Positions 1-9,374 are shown, numbered from the stretch's first letter. The stretch: DNA of 64,000 bases from Sulfurimonas hongkongensis (GCF_000445475.1 NZ_AUPZ01000007.1:211432-275431); one strand, 5' to 3'. Notes: a model not told the origin generated them from the letters alone. Made by a program: numbers and translations.

Positions 1-1
1 T

Positions 2-763
2 GTTCCAGCTGACAAAGTAGAAAGCATAGTTAATTCTTTAACTAGACTATATCCTGCACCACTTGGTAAAATTGAAACAAATGTTAAAAGTTCAGTATCT
101 TATCTTATGAAATATATCTTAAAAACTTTAGATGACTTAAGAGACGATAATGAAAAAATAACAAATCTTACTCTTTGGTACTTGTATCACGGTATATCTC
201 GCTTTTATACTTCACGTACTTTTGTATCTCTTGAAGTGTATAGGAAGCTTAACGGCATGTATACGCTTACAGATTTAACAAAGAACTATTGGAACGACAA
301 TATCTCAATTTATAGGGACACTACTACTAAAAAAGTGGTTTTAATAGAAAACGAGTTTGGAACTATATATACACCAAAACCTGTTAATTGGTATGACAAA
401 CTAATAGATACTGATTATACTTATTTAGAGGCTGATTTTGAGCCTATATACAAAGATAAAGAAGTTTTTAAAAAACCTCTTGAAGTTGTTATAGATGATG
501 ATGAGTATATCATACATCATTTTGCACTTGATAATCTTAAAAAAGAGCCTTTAAAAAATCTAAATGATATTATGATTAAAAAGACTAAATCGCCTTATCA
601 TATGCAAGATTACGAGCTTTATACATATTTTGAAAATTTAGATTTTGAAATTGTAGAGCCTATGCACTACGCTATCACAAGAAACTTACTTATAAATCGT
701 GGTTTACTTTTAGATACTCCGTTACTAGATTTAAGAGAATTACAAGATTTTAAAGAGTTTTAA
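2..763 (+). CDS. Rolling-circle-type replication initiator, C-terminal part (cut by window edge)
   Basis: The reading frame is open from base 2 with no stop, so the gene runs off the left edge; the ATG at 107 is internal. About 253 residues are visible. Near the edge, codons 101-115 read YLMKY, which fits motif III (Y-x-x-K-Y) of HUH-type rolling-circle replication proteins, where the first Tyr makes the nick; motifs I and II would lie outside the window. A segment rich in Trp, Tyr and His followed by RFYTSRTF resembles the region after the catalytic core in phage and plasmid Rep proteins. The rest is not recognised. The integrase starts directly at the stop codon, so the two are probably co-transcribed parts of one mobile element (inovirus-like prophage or integrated plasmid). 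The Rep assignment rests on motif reading only. Confidence 0.5.
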   Translation, partial: VPADKVESIVNSLTRLYPAPLGKIETNVKSSVSYLMKYILKTLDDLRDDNEKITNLTLWYLYHGISRFYTSRTFVSLEVYRKLNGMYTLTDLTKNYWNDNISIYRDTTTKKVVLIENEFGTIYTPKPVNWYDKLIDTDYTYLEADFEPIYKDKEVFKKPLEVVIDDDEYIIHHFALDNLKKEPLKNLNDIMIKKTKSPYHMQDYELYTYFENLDFEIVEPMHYAITRNLLINRGLLLDTPLLDLRELQDFKEF

Positions 764-1636
764 ATGACATTTGAACATTACGCTGATATATATTTAAAAT
801 TAAAAAAATCAGAACTAAAACCCTCTACTTATTATAGATACGAGGGTACAGTATTAAATAAAATTATTCCATTTTTTATAAATCGTGAAATATCAACTAT
901 AAAAGCAAGTGAGCTTAGAATGTGGTTACTTAATTGGAACATGTCAAATAAAACATTATTGCATTATATTTCAATTTTAAGAGGTATATTTGAAGAAGCA
1001 ATCTATGATGAAGAAATATCACAAAACCCTTGTAAATATTTAAGAAAACTTAAAATAATTAAAAAAGAAATTTTACCTTTTACACCAAAAGAAGTTAATT
1101 TAATTTTATCTCATGCTAAAAATAAAAACTTTAAATCTTATCTTTACATAGCTTTTTATACTGGTATGAGAGGGGGCGAAATTGTAGGACTTAAAAAACA
1201 AGATATAGATTTTGATAAAAAAATTATAAAAGTTAAACGCTCTAAAGGTAGATATGGCGAAAGTAGTCCTAAAACTCAAAGCGGTGTCCGCTCTGTTCCT
1301 ATACTAGATATTTTATATCCTCATTTAAAAGAGTTATACAACTCTCATGATAATGAGTATTTATTAATTACTCAATATAAAAAACCTTATAATCATAATG
1401 AGACATTTTCTAATAGACATTGGATACCAATGTTTCAAGAGCTAGATATTAAATACAGAAGATTATATAACACCAGACACACCTTTGCAACTATGATGCT
1501 ATCAAATGGTTTTACTACTCCTCAAAATTTAGCTCAAATTCTCGGACATGCAAATTCTCAAATGGTGCATCAAGTTTACTCAAAATATATAAATGACGGT
1601 AAATTTGATTTTAATTTTAATATAAATTTGTATTAA
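764..1636 (+). CDS. Tyrosine recombinase / integrase
   Basis: This 290-residue site-specific recombinase would integrate and excise the element. Residues 1-95 look like a SAM-like core-binding domain. The catalytic domain follows, with the first Arg in YTGMRGGE (about residue 134), the second Arg in LYNTRHTFAT (about 241, with Tyr instead of His in the HxxR box, a variant seen in phage integrases), LGH (about 262) and the Tyr nucleophile at about 272 in VYSKY. All key residues are present, so it may be active. The ATG directly follows the Rep-like stop codon. The gene ends 75 bases before the 3' end of tRNA-Leu(GAG) and points toward it, the usual layout when the tRNA 3' end is the attachment site. 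Base composition is more AT-rich by eye than the core genes to the right. Confidence 0.9.
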   Translation: MTFEHYADIYLKLKKSELKPSTYYRYEGTVLNKIIPFFINREISTIKASELRMWLLNWNMSNKTLLHYISILRGIFEEAIYDEEISQNPCKYLRKLKIIKKEILPFTPKEVNLILSHAKNKNFKSYLYIAFYTGMRGGEIVGLKKQDIDFDKKIIKVKRSKGRYGESSPKTQSGVRSVPILDILYPHLKELYNSHDNEYLLITQYKKPYNHNETFSNRHWIPMFQELDIKYRRLYNTRHTFATMMLSNGFTTPQNLAQILGHANSQMVHQVYSKYINDGKFDFNFNINLY

Positions 1637-1711
1637 GCGGTGTAGAGAGTTTTTACCTTATTTTTTAAAGTGTTGTAAAAGTGGCTATTTTAGGGGTTAA
1701 TAGTTTGTTTA

Positions 1712-1795
1712 TGGTGCGATTGGAGGGATTTGAACCCTCACACCTTTCGGCACAAGCCCCTCAAGCCTGCGTGTCTACCGTTCCACCACAATCGC
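1712..1795 (-). tRNA. tRNA-Leu(GAG)
   Basis: Read on the minus strand, this folds as an 84-nt class II tRNA. The acceptor stem GCGATTG pairs with CAATCGC, and A plus encoded CCA form the 3' end. The anticodon stem CAGGC/GCTTG encloses the loop TTGAGGG, which gives anticodon GAG (reads CUC/CUU). There is a variable arm, and a T stem GAGGG/CCCTC with loop TTCAAAT. The adjacent integrase suggests its 3' part is the attachment site used by the element to the left. The repeat copy (other att site) would lie outside the window. Confidence 0.96.
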
Positions 1796-1800
1796 ATAAA

Positions 1801-1837
1801 AAAGAGAAAAAAGTCTAACTCGTAAAAGAGTTAGACT
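1801..1837 (-). terminator. Rho-independent terminator of atpE
   Basis: On the minus strand a perfect 10-bp stem (AGTCTAACTC with GAGTTAGACT, bases 1812-1837) with a 6-nt loop is followed by TTTTTTCTCTTT. It lies 19 bases after the atpE stop codon and separates atpE from the tRNA-Leu gene. Confidence 0.9.
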
Positions 1838-1855
1838 GAGGGATATTTAGGTTGA

Positions 1856-2170
1856 TTAACCTAAATATGGGTTAGCGTAAAGTGCGATTAGTGCAATTAC
1901 TAGTGCGTAGATAACTTGTGCTTCGATCATCGCTAGAGCGATAAACATAGTTGTCATTAGTTTAGCACCTAAACCAGGGTTTCTAGCTGTACCCGCGATT
2001 GTAGCAGCTGCAGTGTGTCCCATACCTATAGCTCCACCAAGAGCGGCAAGACCAAGACCAAGACCAGCAGCGATCATTGAGTATGCTTTTAGAGTTTGGT
2101 TAGCAACATCGCCATCAGCAGCAAGAGCAGCAGTAGCAAGAGCTAACATTAAAAATAGAACTTTTTTCAT
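1856..2170 (-). CDS. atpE: ATP synthase F0 subunit c
   Basis: Proteolipid of the rotating c-ring of F-type ATP synthase in the inner membrane. The chosen start gives 104 residues beginning MKKVLFLMLALATAALA, with a GGAG ribosome site a few bases upstream. A longer frame to 2239 adds 23 residues with no family support. Two membrane helices flank the polar loop TARNPG, and the ion-binding carboxylate is the Glu in AMIEAQVIY. The first 17 residues look like a cleavable signal peptide ending ALA-AD, an extension known from AtpE of Helicobacter and relatives. The gene stands alone, away from other atp genes, and ends in a clear terminator. Confidence 0.95.
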   Translation of the reverse strand: MKKVLFLMLALATAALAADGDVANQTLKAYSMIAAGLGLGLAALGGAIGMGHTAAATIAGTARNPGLGAKLMTTMFIALAMIEAQVIYALVIALIALYANPYLG

Positions 2171-2326
2171 AGTTTCTCCAAATATAATTATTACAGATTC
2201 CCTCGGATAGCGTAACCTCATGTAAAATGAAGCAACCATAACATAAATGCTATGATTTCCCTACTAGAAAATGATGGTGGATTATACAAAAAAAGTCTTA
2301 AAAGAAAGTTTAAGAACTAGATAAGA

Positions 2327-4519
2327 TTATAAACTATCAACGCGACCTAGAGAGATTTTGTTACCTTTAAACTCTAAAATCTCAACCATTATTTTGTCAC
2401 CCTCACTTAAGACATCAGAGACTTTATCTACTCTTTTGTCAGATATTTTAGAGATATGAAGTAGTCCATCTGTACCATCACTGAGCTCTATAAATGCACC
2501 AAAATCAACTATCTTTTTAACAGTTCCCTCGCATTTGTCGCCTACTTGATATTTGATCTTTTCTTGCTTTGGAGTGTTTGCAATATCTTGTATATGCTCC
2601 TTTGCTCCCATAACTCCAGTTTTATTTTTACCTGTAACCTTTACTTTTCCATCTTTTTTATCGATGTCAATAGCCACTTCAAACTTCTCAATAATCTCAC
2701 GGATAACTTTACCAGCTTGTCCTATAACATCGCCAATTACGCTTGGGTCGATGTGAAAAAAGTCTGTGCTTGGAAGGACTCCATCGTTAAACTCTATATT
2801 TTTCTCAGCATCTATCATGATATCTATGATATGACTTCTTCCTTCTTTTGCTTGGTAGAGTGCTTCTTTTAGCACATCTAATGAGATACCGCCAAGTTTT
2901 ATATCCATCTGCATAGCTGTTATACCATCTTTTGAGCCTGTTACTTTAAAGTCCATATCTCCATCGTGGTCTTCTAAACCCATTATATCTGAGAGAATAG
3001 CGTAGTTGTCACCTTCTGAGACCATTCCCATAGCGATACCAGCTATAACATCGCTTGTATCTATATCGGCAGCTCTTAGCGCCATATAGCCACCACAAAC
3101 AGTAGCCATTGAAGATGAACCGTTTGACTCAAGTATTTCTGAGACTAGTCTTATCGTTTCTCCATTAAGATTAACAACAGGCTCTAACGCTCTTTTTGCT
3201 AAATTTCCATGACCGAGTTCTCTTCTTTTTGTTCCCATAACAGGACTTGCTTCACCTACACTAAAGCCTGGGAAGTTGTAGTGAACCATAAAGTTTTCAT
3301 TTTGTATGCCCTCATCAGTTAGGCTTTCAAACATCTGTCCATCTTTAGCTCCACCCATAGTTAAAGTTACTAAGGCTTGGGTCTGTCCTCTTGTAAAAAG
3401 ACAAGAAGCATGAGCTTTTGGAAGAATATTTGTAGAGATAGAGATAGGTCTAACTTCTTTTAAACCTCTACCATCTGCACGAAGTTTTGTTTGTAGTATT
3501 TGTGATCTCACTTGCTCTTTTTTCACACTCTCTATAGCATCTTTTAAAGAGACCTCTTCTTGAACTTCTGCCCACTCTTCTTTTATTTTTATAATGTTTT
3601 TTCTAAGCGTTCGTAGTGCAGTTGAACGTTCAGATTTTGCCATCTGGTTCATCGCTAATGCAATGTCTTTTAGGTGATTGTCCCTTACATAGGACACCAT
3701 CTCTTCGTTGATGGCGTGAGCTTTACACTCTATGGGTTTTGTTGGTTTTTTAAATGCTTCAAAAGCATTTTCATATTTTTTATTAGTCTCAAAAAGAGTC
3801 TCTTGTGATAGTTGTAAAACTTTTATAAGTTCATCTTCAGATATCGCATTTGATTTGTGGATAGAGATATTGGGAGTGCTAAGAGTTGGGTCTATCATAG
3901 GATCTATGATAAAACTCTCTTGCATCTCCTGTTCATTTGTACCAATAGAGCGCATCTCTATCATCAAAAGATCTTCTTTTGTACCAGATAAGTATAAGTC
4001 TAGAGTTGAGTTTTTCAACTCGCTTAGAGTTGGATTTAAAACTAACTCTCCATCAACACGAGCTGCCCTTATTGCACTTATGGATGTGTTTATATCTATG
4101 TCAGAAGTATAGAGTGCAGCTGAAGCTGCTTTTAACGCCAAAGCTTGTAAGTCTGCATCGGAGTCTGCACTAAAAGTCATAATAGTTATCTGAGTAGGAT
4201 GTCCAAAACCTTTAGGAAAAAGAGGGCGAAGTGAGCGGTCAATGATGCGAGAAGTTAGAGTTTCAAAGTCACTTGGTTTTGTCTCACGCTTGAAAAAACC
4301 ACCTGGAATCTTACCTGCTGCGTATGTTTTTTCAATATACTGAACCGTAAGAGGTAAAAAGTCATCTTTTACTATCTCTGTCTCATCTATTACTACAGTA
4401 GCAAGGATTACACTGTCGCCCGATTTTAGCCACGCTGAACCATTTGCTTGTCTTGCTACTTCACCAAATGAGTAGCTCTCTGTTTTGTTTTGTAACTCTA
4501 TGTTTACATCATATTTCAT
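2327..4519 (-). CDS. pnp: Polyribonucleotide nucleotidyltransferase (PNPase)
   Basis: A 730-residue phosphorolytic 3'-5' exoribonuclease used in mRNA turnover. Domain order: RNase PH domain 1 (about 10-150), helical linker (about 235-310), RNase PH domain 2 (about 330-550, with LFTRGQTQALVT and the GHGNLAKRALEP segment), KH domain (about 585-640, VIGQAGKVIREI) and S1 domain (about 655-725, GTVKKIVDFGAFIEL). Length and order are standard. It overlaps the upstream phosphoribosyltransferase by 11 bases and has an AGGAG ribosome site inside that gene, so the two are translated from one message. It is the last gene of the purD-to-pnp run. Confidence 0.97.
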   Translation of the reverse strand: MKYDVNIELQNKTESYSFGEVARQANGSAWLKSGDSVILATVVIDETEIVKDDFLPLTVQYIEKTYAAGKIPGGFFKRETKPSDFETLTSRIIDRSLRPLFPKGFGHPTQITIMTFSADSDADLQALALKAASAALYTSDIDINTSISAIRAARVDGELVLNPTLSELKNSTLDLYLSGTKEDLLMIEMRSIGTNEQEMQESFIIDPMIDPTLSTPNISIHKSNAISEDELIKVLQLSQETLFETNKKYENAFEAFKKPTKPIECKAHAINEEMVSYVRDNHLKDIALAMNQMAKSERSTALRTLRKNIIKIKEEWAEVQEEVSLKDAIESVKKEQVRSQILQTKLRADGRGLKEVRPISISTNILPKAHASCLFTRGQTQALVTLTMGGAKDGQMFESLTDEGIQNENFMVHYNFPGFSVGEASPVMGTKRRELGHGNLAKRALEPVVNLNGETIRLVSEILESNGSSSMATVCGGYMALRAADIDTSDVIAGIAMGMVSEGDNYAILSDIMGLEDHDGDMDFKVTGSKDGITAMQMDIKLGGISLDVLKEALYQAKEGRSHIIDIMIDAEKNIEFNDGVLPSTDFFHIDPSVIGDVIGQAGKVIREIIEKFEVAIDIDKKDGKVKVTGKNKTGVMGAKEHIQDIANTPKQEKIKYQVGDKCEGTVKKIVDFGAFIELSDGTDGLLHISKISDKRVDKVSDVLSEGDKIMVEILEFKGNKISLGRVDSL

Positions 4520-5171
4520 TCTTTTCTCCTAAGTATTTTTCTATTTTTTCTTCTTCAACTTTTTCTAGATCTTCATAGTAGAGTGCAGTTTCAACATAGT
4601 CATCTATCTCATATAAAAAATATACATCATCTGCAAAAGGTTCTAATAGTTCTAGTGTATCACTAGGTAAAACAGGCACTGCAATATAAACGGCCTTTGG
4701 TTTCATCGCCAAAATTGTTTTTATTGCAGTCATTAGCCTAAGTCCCGTCTCACTTCCCTCATCGATAAGTAAAACCACTTGACCTTTCATAGATGCAAAA
4801 GGTCTTCCTTTTCTATACTGATAAACATAGCTGAGTATCTGCTCTTCATGCTTTCTTTGAGCCTCTCCATAGATATAGTCATACTGTATGCCAAATGTTT
4901 TTACTAACTGCTCGTTTATCACGATCTCTTCTCTCTCACTTACTCTTGCTATCTCACAATCATCATTATTTGGGGCTAAGATGGCTTCTGAGAAGAGAAA
5001 ATCAAGTGCATTTGGGAGTTTTTTTCTAAGAAAGTAAGCTAACTCTAAACCACCTCTAGAGATTGCCACGATTTTCCAAGACTCATCTTTAAGCCTTTGC
5101 ATAGGTATAACATCCATAAGCCTAGTCGCTGCATCTTGTCTGTTTTTTAGTATATGTTTGTACTTTTTCAT
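4509..5171 (-). CDS. Phosphoribosyltransferase-like protein
   Basis: A 220-residue type I phosphoribosyltransferase-fold protein. The PRPP-binding loop is visible as VVLLIDEGSETGLRL (about 132-146), matching the usual run of hydrophobics, two acidic residues and a Gly/Thr loop. AISRGGLELAYFLR (about 36-49) is a further typical segment. The substrate cannot be read from the sequence; related proteins are annotated as putative purine or nicotinate transferases. It sits between lptD (17-base gap) and pnp (overlap), a conserved-looking arrangement with no obvious functional link. An AAGGA ribosome site precedes the ATG. Confidence 0.8.
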   Translation of the reverse strand: MKKYKHILKNRQDAATRLMDVIPMQRLKDESWKIVAISRGGLELAYFLRKKLPNALDFLFSEAILAPNNDDCEIARVSEREEIVINEQLVKTFGIQYDYIYGEAQRKHEEQILSYVYQYRKGRPFASMKGQVVLLIDEGSETGLRLMTAIKTILAMKPKAVYIAVPVLPSDTLELLEPFADDVYFLYEIDDYVETALYYEDLEKVEEEKIEKYLGEKNEI

Positions 5172-5188
5172 ATTTTAGAGTCCTTTAG

Positions 5189-7348
5189 TTACTCTGGCAA
5201 CTTATGTTCATAAAGAGGTCCACTATCTGGACTCATCATTGGTTTTAAAGCAATTGTTAGATAGATATATCTATCATATATAGAAGTTGAACCATTGTCT
5301 GTTAAGATTGGTCTGTTATTCTCAAGATATTTCAGACCAAAGTTCCAACATTTTTTTTGATATAAAAAACCTATCTCAGCGCTCTTTTTAATGCTTCTTT
5401 CTATATCATAGTTGTACCTTACATGATAAGAATAATGCTTGTTGTAAGTATAACTAGCACTTGATGTGAGATAGCTTGTATAAGGAGAGTAAGTTGAGGT
5501 TTGCTGTAAAAATGTATCTTTATATAGATGCGATAAAGAGATGTTAAAACTAGATGTGTTGTAGGAGAGCACATTATAAAGTTTTGAAAACTTATTTTCA
5601 TCATAATTATATAAAAAATTATTATATAATTTTATGTTAGAGGTGATTTGATAGTCAAGCTCGTTTTCTAGTTCTCCTAGGCGATTTTGTACATTTTCAT
5701 AAGTCACTTTTTGAGATAACCTGTGATAGAGTATTTGTTTCCCCGTAGTATCATAAATATACTGCGAAAAGTCGAGTTGAAGCTCTTCTTCTACATCTGA
5801 TATGTTATAAAATTCACATTGAGTAGTATCTTTGTTATTTGGATCAGAACAAAAATCTTGATAGTCTTTATAAAAACCAGTTTTGGTTTCACCTCCAGCT
5901 ATTTTGTAGCTAGAACCAAATCCTACAACATGAGTAAAATCTTCATAAGCACGACTTAGTTGAGTTGAGAGAGAAAATATATGATGATTTCTTGCATAGT
6001 ACCCATCTTCCCACTCAGCGCTTTTAACCTCTTCTTTTCCACTAAATTTTGAGTGCTGGGCATATAAAAAAGTTTTATAAGAAGCATTTAGATACTCATC
6101 AAAAAAAGTAGCTTGTAGAGTTATTGGAACATTGATATCTGTTTGAGTTACATGTTTTCCAACTTCTCTATAGATATTATTACTCTGCATATCTAGGTTA
6201 TAGATAAGGTGATCATCAAGGAGAGTATCTAGATATCTATGATACTGTAGTGTTGGGATTTTTTGAAGAGTCTCTTTGTTACTAACTTTTGTTAAGTCTT
6301 GATAGTATTTAAAATATGCACCAAAATAGTCTGTGTCATTGTTGTAAAAAAGATTGATTTTTGAGAGAACTTGGGTTGAGGTTACATTTTCAATTGTATC
6401 ATTTGTAGATAAGTTTATATAATCAACATCGTTCATATGGTTTATATCAACATATAGCCCAGACTGTCCTTTAAGTTTTGTGTCAAACCATTGGTTTATA
6501 AAATCGCTATTATCATATAAAAAGTTATATCCATAGTGTGTATCATTTGCTAGTTTATTACTCTGAAAATAACCTTCTTGCTCTTTAAAATATCCAGTTG
6601 TAAGTTCTCCTTTTGATATAGCAGAGTCCACAAATCTAAAAGTAGAGTAGGCTCCATAACCACGAGAAGTCCTAACTTGTGGTCTAAGCTCTAAATCCCA
6701 CCAGTTTTGCTCAGCAATGTAGATAGGCTGTTCATAATAAAATCCTTCTGCCTCAGATATACCAAATGTAGGAACTAAAAGACCGGTCCTTCTTTTTGTA
6801 TCAAGAGAATAACCAAAGTAAGGAGTATAAAAAACAGGTATATCATAGATAAAGATTCTAGCATTAAAAACATTTAACCACATATCATCAGAGTTATATG
6901 TTGATGATGAGAAGTGTAACTTCCAAAGTGGATCATTAGGGTTACATCCGCTCATTACCCCAGAATATATCTCAAAGTCTTTATCAAAAGTGCAACCCTC
7001 ATCTGCACTAATCCAAACTTGTGAACTATTCTCAAGCATATAAAAGGGTCTAAAGACTCTCTCTTTTTTAGCAATATTAAGTTTTGCGTAATCTCCTAAA
7101 AGCTTGTAATCATTTGCTTGATTTGCACGGATATTTCCAAAGAGTTCTAAGTCAGATGTGTTTTTATCATAAACAGCCTCATCCGCACTCAAAAAGTAGT
7201 CTTTATAGACTACTGTAACCTCACCTGTAGCTTTTATGATATTGTCTTTAGAATTCATATGTGTAGAGTAGATTTCTACTTTATCTTCTGCATCATTAGC
7301 AAATATAAACGATGCCATCATCAAGATAACAAAACCTACTCTAAGCAT
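5189..7348 (-). CDS. lptD: LPS-assembly outer membrane protein LptD
   Basis: A 719-residue outer membrane translocon that inserts lipopolysaccharide into the outer leaflet. It has a signal peptide (about 1-17, ending IFA-ND) and an N-terminal OstA/LptA-like beta-jellyroll (about 25-110, with IIKATGEVTVVYKDYFLSAD typical of Lpt bridge domains). A long C-terminal region rich in alternating aromatic and polar strands forms the barrel. Cys pairs near the N-terminus (GCTFDKDF, SGCNPND) and later (DFCSDP, TTQCEF, KKCWNF) could form the disulfides needed for LptD assembly. The ATG lies inside the last codons of the RDD gene, so the genes are coupled. Confidence 0.93.
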   Translation of the reverse strand: MLRVGFVILMMASFIFANDAEDKVEIYSTHMNSKDNIIKATGEVTVVYKDYFLSADEAVYDKNTSDLELFGNIRANQANDYKLLGDYAKLNIAKKERVFRPFYMLENSSQVWISADEGCTFDKDFEIYSGVMSGCNPNDPLWKLHFSSSTYNSDDMWLNVFNARIFIYDIPVFYTPYFGYSLDTKRRTGLLVPTFGISEAEGFYYEQPIYIAEQNWWDLELRPQVRTSRGYGAYSTFRFVDSAISKGELTTGYFKEQEGYFQSNKLANDTHYGYNFLYDNSDFINQWFDTKLKGQSGLYVDINHMNDVDYINLSTNDTIENVTSTQVLSKINLFYNNDTDYFGAYFKYYQDLTKVSNKETLQKIPTLQYHRYLDTLLDDHLIYNLDMQSNNIYREVGKHVTQTDINVPITLQATFFDEYLNASYKTFLYAQHSKFSGKEEVKSAEWEDGYYARNHHIFSLSTQLSRAYEDFTHVVGFGSSYKIAGGETKTGFYKDYQDFCSDPNNKDTTQCEFYNISDVEEELQLDFSQYIYDTTGKQILYHRLSQKVTYENVQNRLGELENELDYQITSNIKLYNNFLYNYDENKFSKLYNVLSYNTSSFNISLSHLYKDTFLQQTSTYSPYTSYLTSSASYTYNKHYSYHVRYNYDIERSIKKSAEIGFLYQKKCWNFGLKYLENNRPILTDNGSTSIYDRYIYLTIALKPMMSPDSGPLYEHKLPE

Positions 7349-7790
7349 CTACAACCAAAGTGCTTGCGGTTTTATCATGCCAAGTCTGTCTTTCTGGATT
7401 TAAAAGGCCCCACAAAAAACCTAGATATAAAAATAGTTCAGAGATAACTCTAAATATCCCGCGGTTTAGTGCAACTAAGACATTTGGAGTTTGCATAGTC
7501 TTTGTGTTAATTACGCGTATTTTCATAATTAATTTTCCAATACTAGCACCATATTGCATTACAAAAAAAGCTTGATAGATAATCTTCATAAGCATAAATT
7601 CTAGAGCAAACTCATTTGTAAGGTTAATAATCTCCTCAGTAGTAGCGGCATTAGCAAAAGAATCCCAGATAGAGATGATAAGCAAAAAAGAGAGCAACAT
7701 CTCATCTATAAAAAAGGCCATAGCTCTCTTTCTGTTACTCGCTAGAGTTATTCCCTCATTGTGAAGTCTGTTTTGTATCTCATCATTCAA
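7341..7790 (-). CDS. RDD family membrane protein
   Basis: A 149-residue inner-membrane protein with an RDD-type pattern: RKRAMAFFIDEMLLSFLL (about 20-37) carries the Arg and Asp of the first helix. It is followed by a hydrophobic helix around FMLMKIIYQAFFVM, the GASIGKLIMKIRVIN segment, and a last helix around LFLYLGFLWGLLNPERQTWHDKTAST. The family's role is mostly unknown, with transport suggested for some members. It overlaps lptD by 8 bases and follows purD by 45 bases, so it is probably part of that operon. Confidence 0.85.
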   Translation of the reverse strand: MNDEIQNRLHNEGITLASNRKRAMAFFIDEMLLSFLLIISIWDSFANAATTEEIINLTNEFALEFMLMKIIYQAFFVMQYGASIGKLIMKIRVINTKTMQTPNVLVALNRGIFRVISELFLYLGFLWGLLNPERQTWHDKTASTLVVDA

Positions 7791-7835
7791 CTACTAATTC
7801 CTTATATGGTAAAAATTTATTTGACGAGCAAAGAT

Positions 7836-9107
7836 TTATTTTTGCAGGGCTTGATATGCTATATCGGTTCTAAGCTTTTTACCAGCAAAATGAACTTGAC
7901 CGCATCTCATGTAAGCTCTATCTCTTGCCTCTTTTATAGAGTCTCCTAAGCCAATACAGACTAAAACTCTTCCACCATCTGCATAAAGCACACCATCTTC
8001 TAGGCTTACACCTGCATATGATATATGAGTATATTTTTCTATTATCTCATGGTTTACATCATCAACAATTATCTCAGCTGGAGTTGAACTTCCATAAGGG
8101 TAGTTCTCACTTGCCATCACAACACCAACTGCGAATTGTTTTGAAAACTCTACATTTATCTCACTAAGTCTATTTGTTGCAGCTTTATAAAACATATCGC
8201 TAACACTTGAAGTCATAAGTGGCATGAGTATCTCACACTCAGGATCTCCAAAACGAACATTAAACTCTAGTGTAATTGGTTCGCCTTTTACTACCATGAT
8301 GCCAATGAATAAAACCCCTTCAAAAGGAGCTTTTTCTTTTTTCATTCCATCTAGAGTAGGGCGGATGATTCTGTCTTTTACTTTTTGGTAGAGCTCCTCA
8401 TCAACTAAAGGAGTTGGAGCGTAAGCTCCCATCCCCCCAGTATTTGGACCCTTATCACCATCTTGGAGCCTTTTATGGTCTTGCGCAGCTGGAAGCAGAA
8501 TAAAGTCATCTCCATCACAAACAGCAAACATTGAAAGCTCATAACCATCTAAAAACTCTTCAACTATGACTTTCAGCCCAGCATTTCCGAAGCTTTTTCC
8601 ACTTAGCATCTCTGAAATTGCCACCTTTGCCTCATCATGAGTTTGTGCAATAATTACACCTTTTCCACCACAAAGCCCATCAGCTTTTACTACTATTGGA
8701 GTTTTTAAAGAGTTTGTAAATTTAAAGGCATCTTCAAGAGATGAAGTCTCAATGTAGCGAGCGGTTGGGATGTTGTACTTTGCGAGGAAGTTTTTCATAT
8801 ATACTTTTGAACCCTCTAGTTTTGCAGCCTGTTTTGTTGGACCAAAAATAGTTAAGTTAAGAGATTTGAAAATATCAACAACCCCATCAACAAGCGGTGC
8901 TTCCGGGCCTACAATAGTTAAGTCTATATTATTTTGCTGTGCAAAAGCAGCTAGTTCATTATAATCTTTAATATTTATATTTGTACCTAAGTTGTTTGTA
9001 GCGCCATTTCCTGGCATAAAAAATAGTTCATGATCTTCTTTTTCATTTAAAATGGCTCTAGCTATTGAGTACTCTCTCGCACCCGAGCCTAAAATTAATA
9101 TTTTCAT
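7836..9107 (-). CDS. purD: Phosphoribosylamine-glycine ligase
   Basis: A 423-residue ATP-grasp enzyme forming glycinamide ribonucleotide in de novo purine synthesis. The N-domain starts [16 protein letters not shown], as in the family. [14 protein letters not shown], the ATP-grasp segment [16 protein letters not shown] (about 139-154), [14 protein letters not shown] and [16 protein letters not shown] (about 278-293, metal-binding Glu/Asn) are all intact. Length is normal. It is first in the run purD-RDD-lptD-PRTase-pnp. The leader upstream contains the 6S-like RNA, so purD may be reached by read-through from that promoter. Confidence 0.97.
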   Translation of the reverse strand: MKILILGSGAREYSIARAILNEKEDHELFFMPGNGATNNLGTNINIKDYNELAAFAQQNNIDLTIVGPEAPLVDGVVDIFKSLNLTIFGPTKQAAKLEGSKVYMKNFLAKYNIPTARYIETSSLEDAFKFTNSLKTPIVVKADGLCGGKGVIIAQTHDEAKVAISEMLSGKSFGNAGLKVIVEEFLDGYELSMFAVCDGDDFILLPAAQDHKRLQDGDKGPNTGGMGAYAPTPLVDEELYQKVKDRIIRPTLDGMKKEKAPFEGVLFIGIMVVKGEPITLEFNVRFGDPECEILMPLMTSSVSDMFYKAATNRLSEINVEFSKQFAVGVVMASENYPYGSSTPAEIIVDDVNHEIIEKYTHISYAGVSLEDGVLYADGGRVLVCIGLGDSIKEARDRAYMRCGQVHFAGKKLRTDIAYQALQK

Positions 9108-9171
9108 TGATTGTGTTTCCTGTAAAAGTTATAGTCGGATTTGCCTTGGTGAAAACCTTAACAAAAGCCCG

Positions 9172-9361
9172 AAGTAGCCGTCTCGCATTTGGCTTGGTTC
9201 TAAAAGCCGTATTTGGGTGAAGAGAGTGTTTTATAACGGTGGTATCATCTCGACAGAGTTAACATATCTCAAATGATGACGCCACACACAAAAACCCTAC
9301 TTGTTCACTAGTTGAAAATGTAGAACCCTCATATTTACGATATCTCGAACTACTCAGACTA
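9172..9361 (-). ncRNA. ssrS: Putative 6S RNA
   Basis: The 314 bases between yceI and purD have no coding frame but fold well on the minus strand. A perfect -10 box TATAAT (9369-9374) predicts a start near 9361. Long-range pairs follow: AGTAGTT near the 5' end with GGCTACT (9173-9179) near the 3' end, and GGTTCTA (9321-9327) with TAGAACC (9196-9202). The centre holds a hairpin whose arms GTGGCGTCATC and GATGATACCAC pair with one mismatch, flanked by unpaired T-rich and A-rich strands resembling the 6S bubble. Size (about 190 nt), shape and position just upstream of purD suit 6S RNA, which mimics an open promoter and binds RNA polymerase; I recall purD adjacency for this phylum. Ends are approximate. 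Confidence 0.68.
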
Positions 9362-9368
9362 GAAGTTT

Positions 9369-9374
9369 ATTATA
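9369..9374 (-). promoter_or_regulatory. -10 box upstream of the putative 6S RNA and purD
   Basis: Perfect TATAAT on the minus strand, 8 bases before the predicted 5' end of the structured RNA. It is the best promoter candidate in the yceI-purD gap and may also drive purD by read-through. Confidence 0.65.

Noticed and set aside
2171..2239. N-terminal extension of atpE
   Set aside because: The added 23 residues lack family support, and the ribosome site lies before the internal ATG at 2170.
2546..2872. Open frames antisense to pnp and other core genes
   Set aside because: They mirror codon bias of the real genes on the other strand and have no ribosome sites or recognisable domains.
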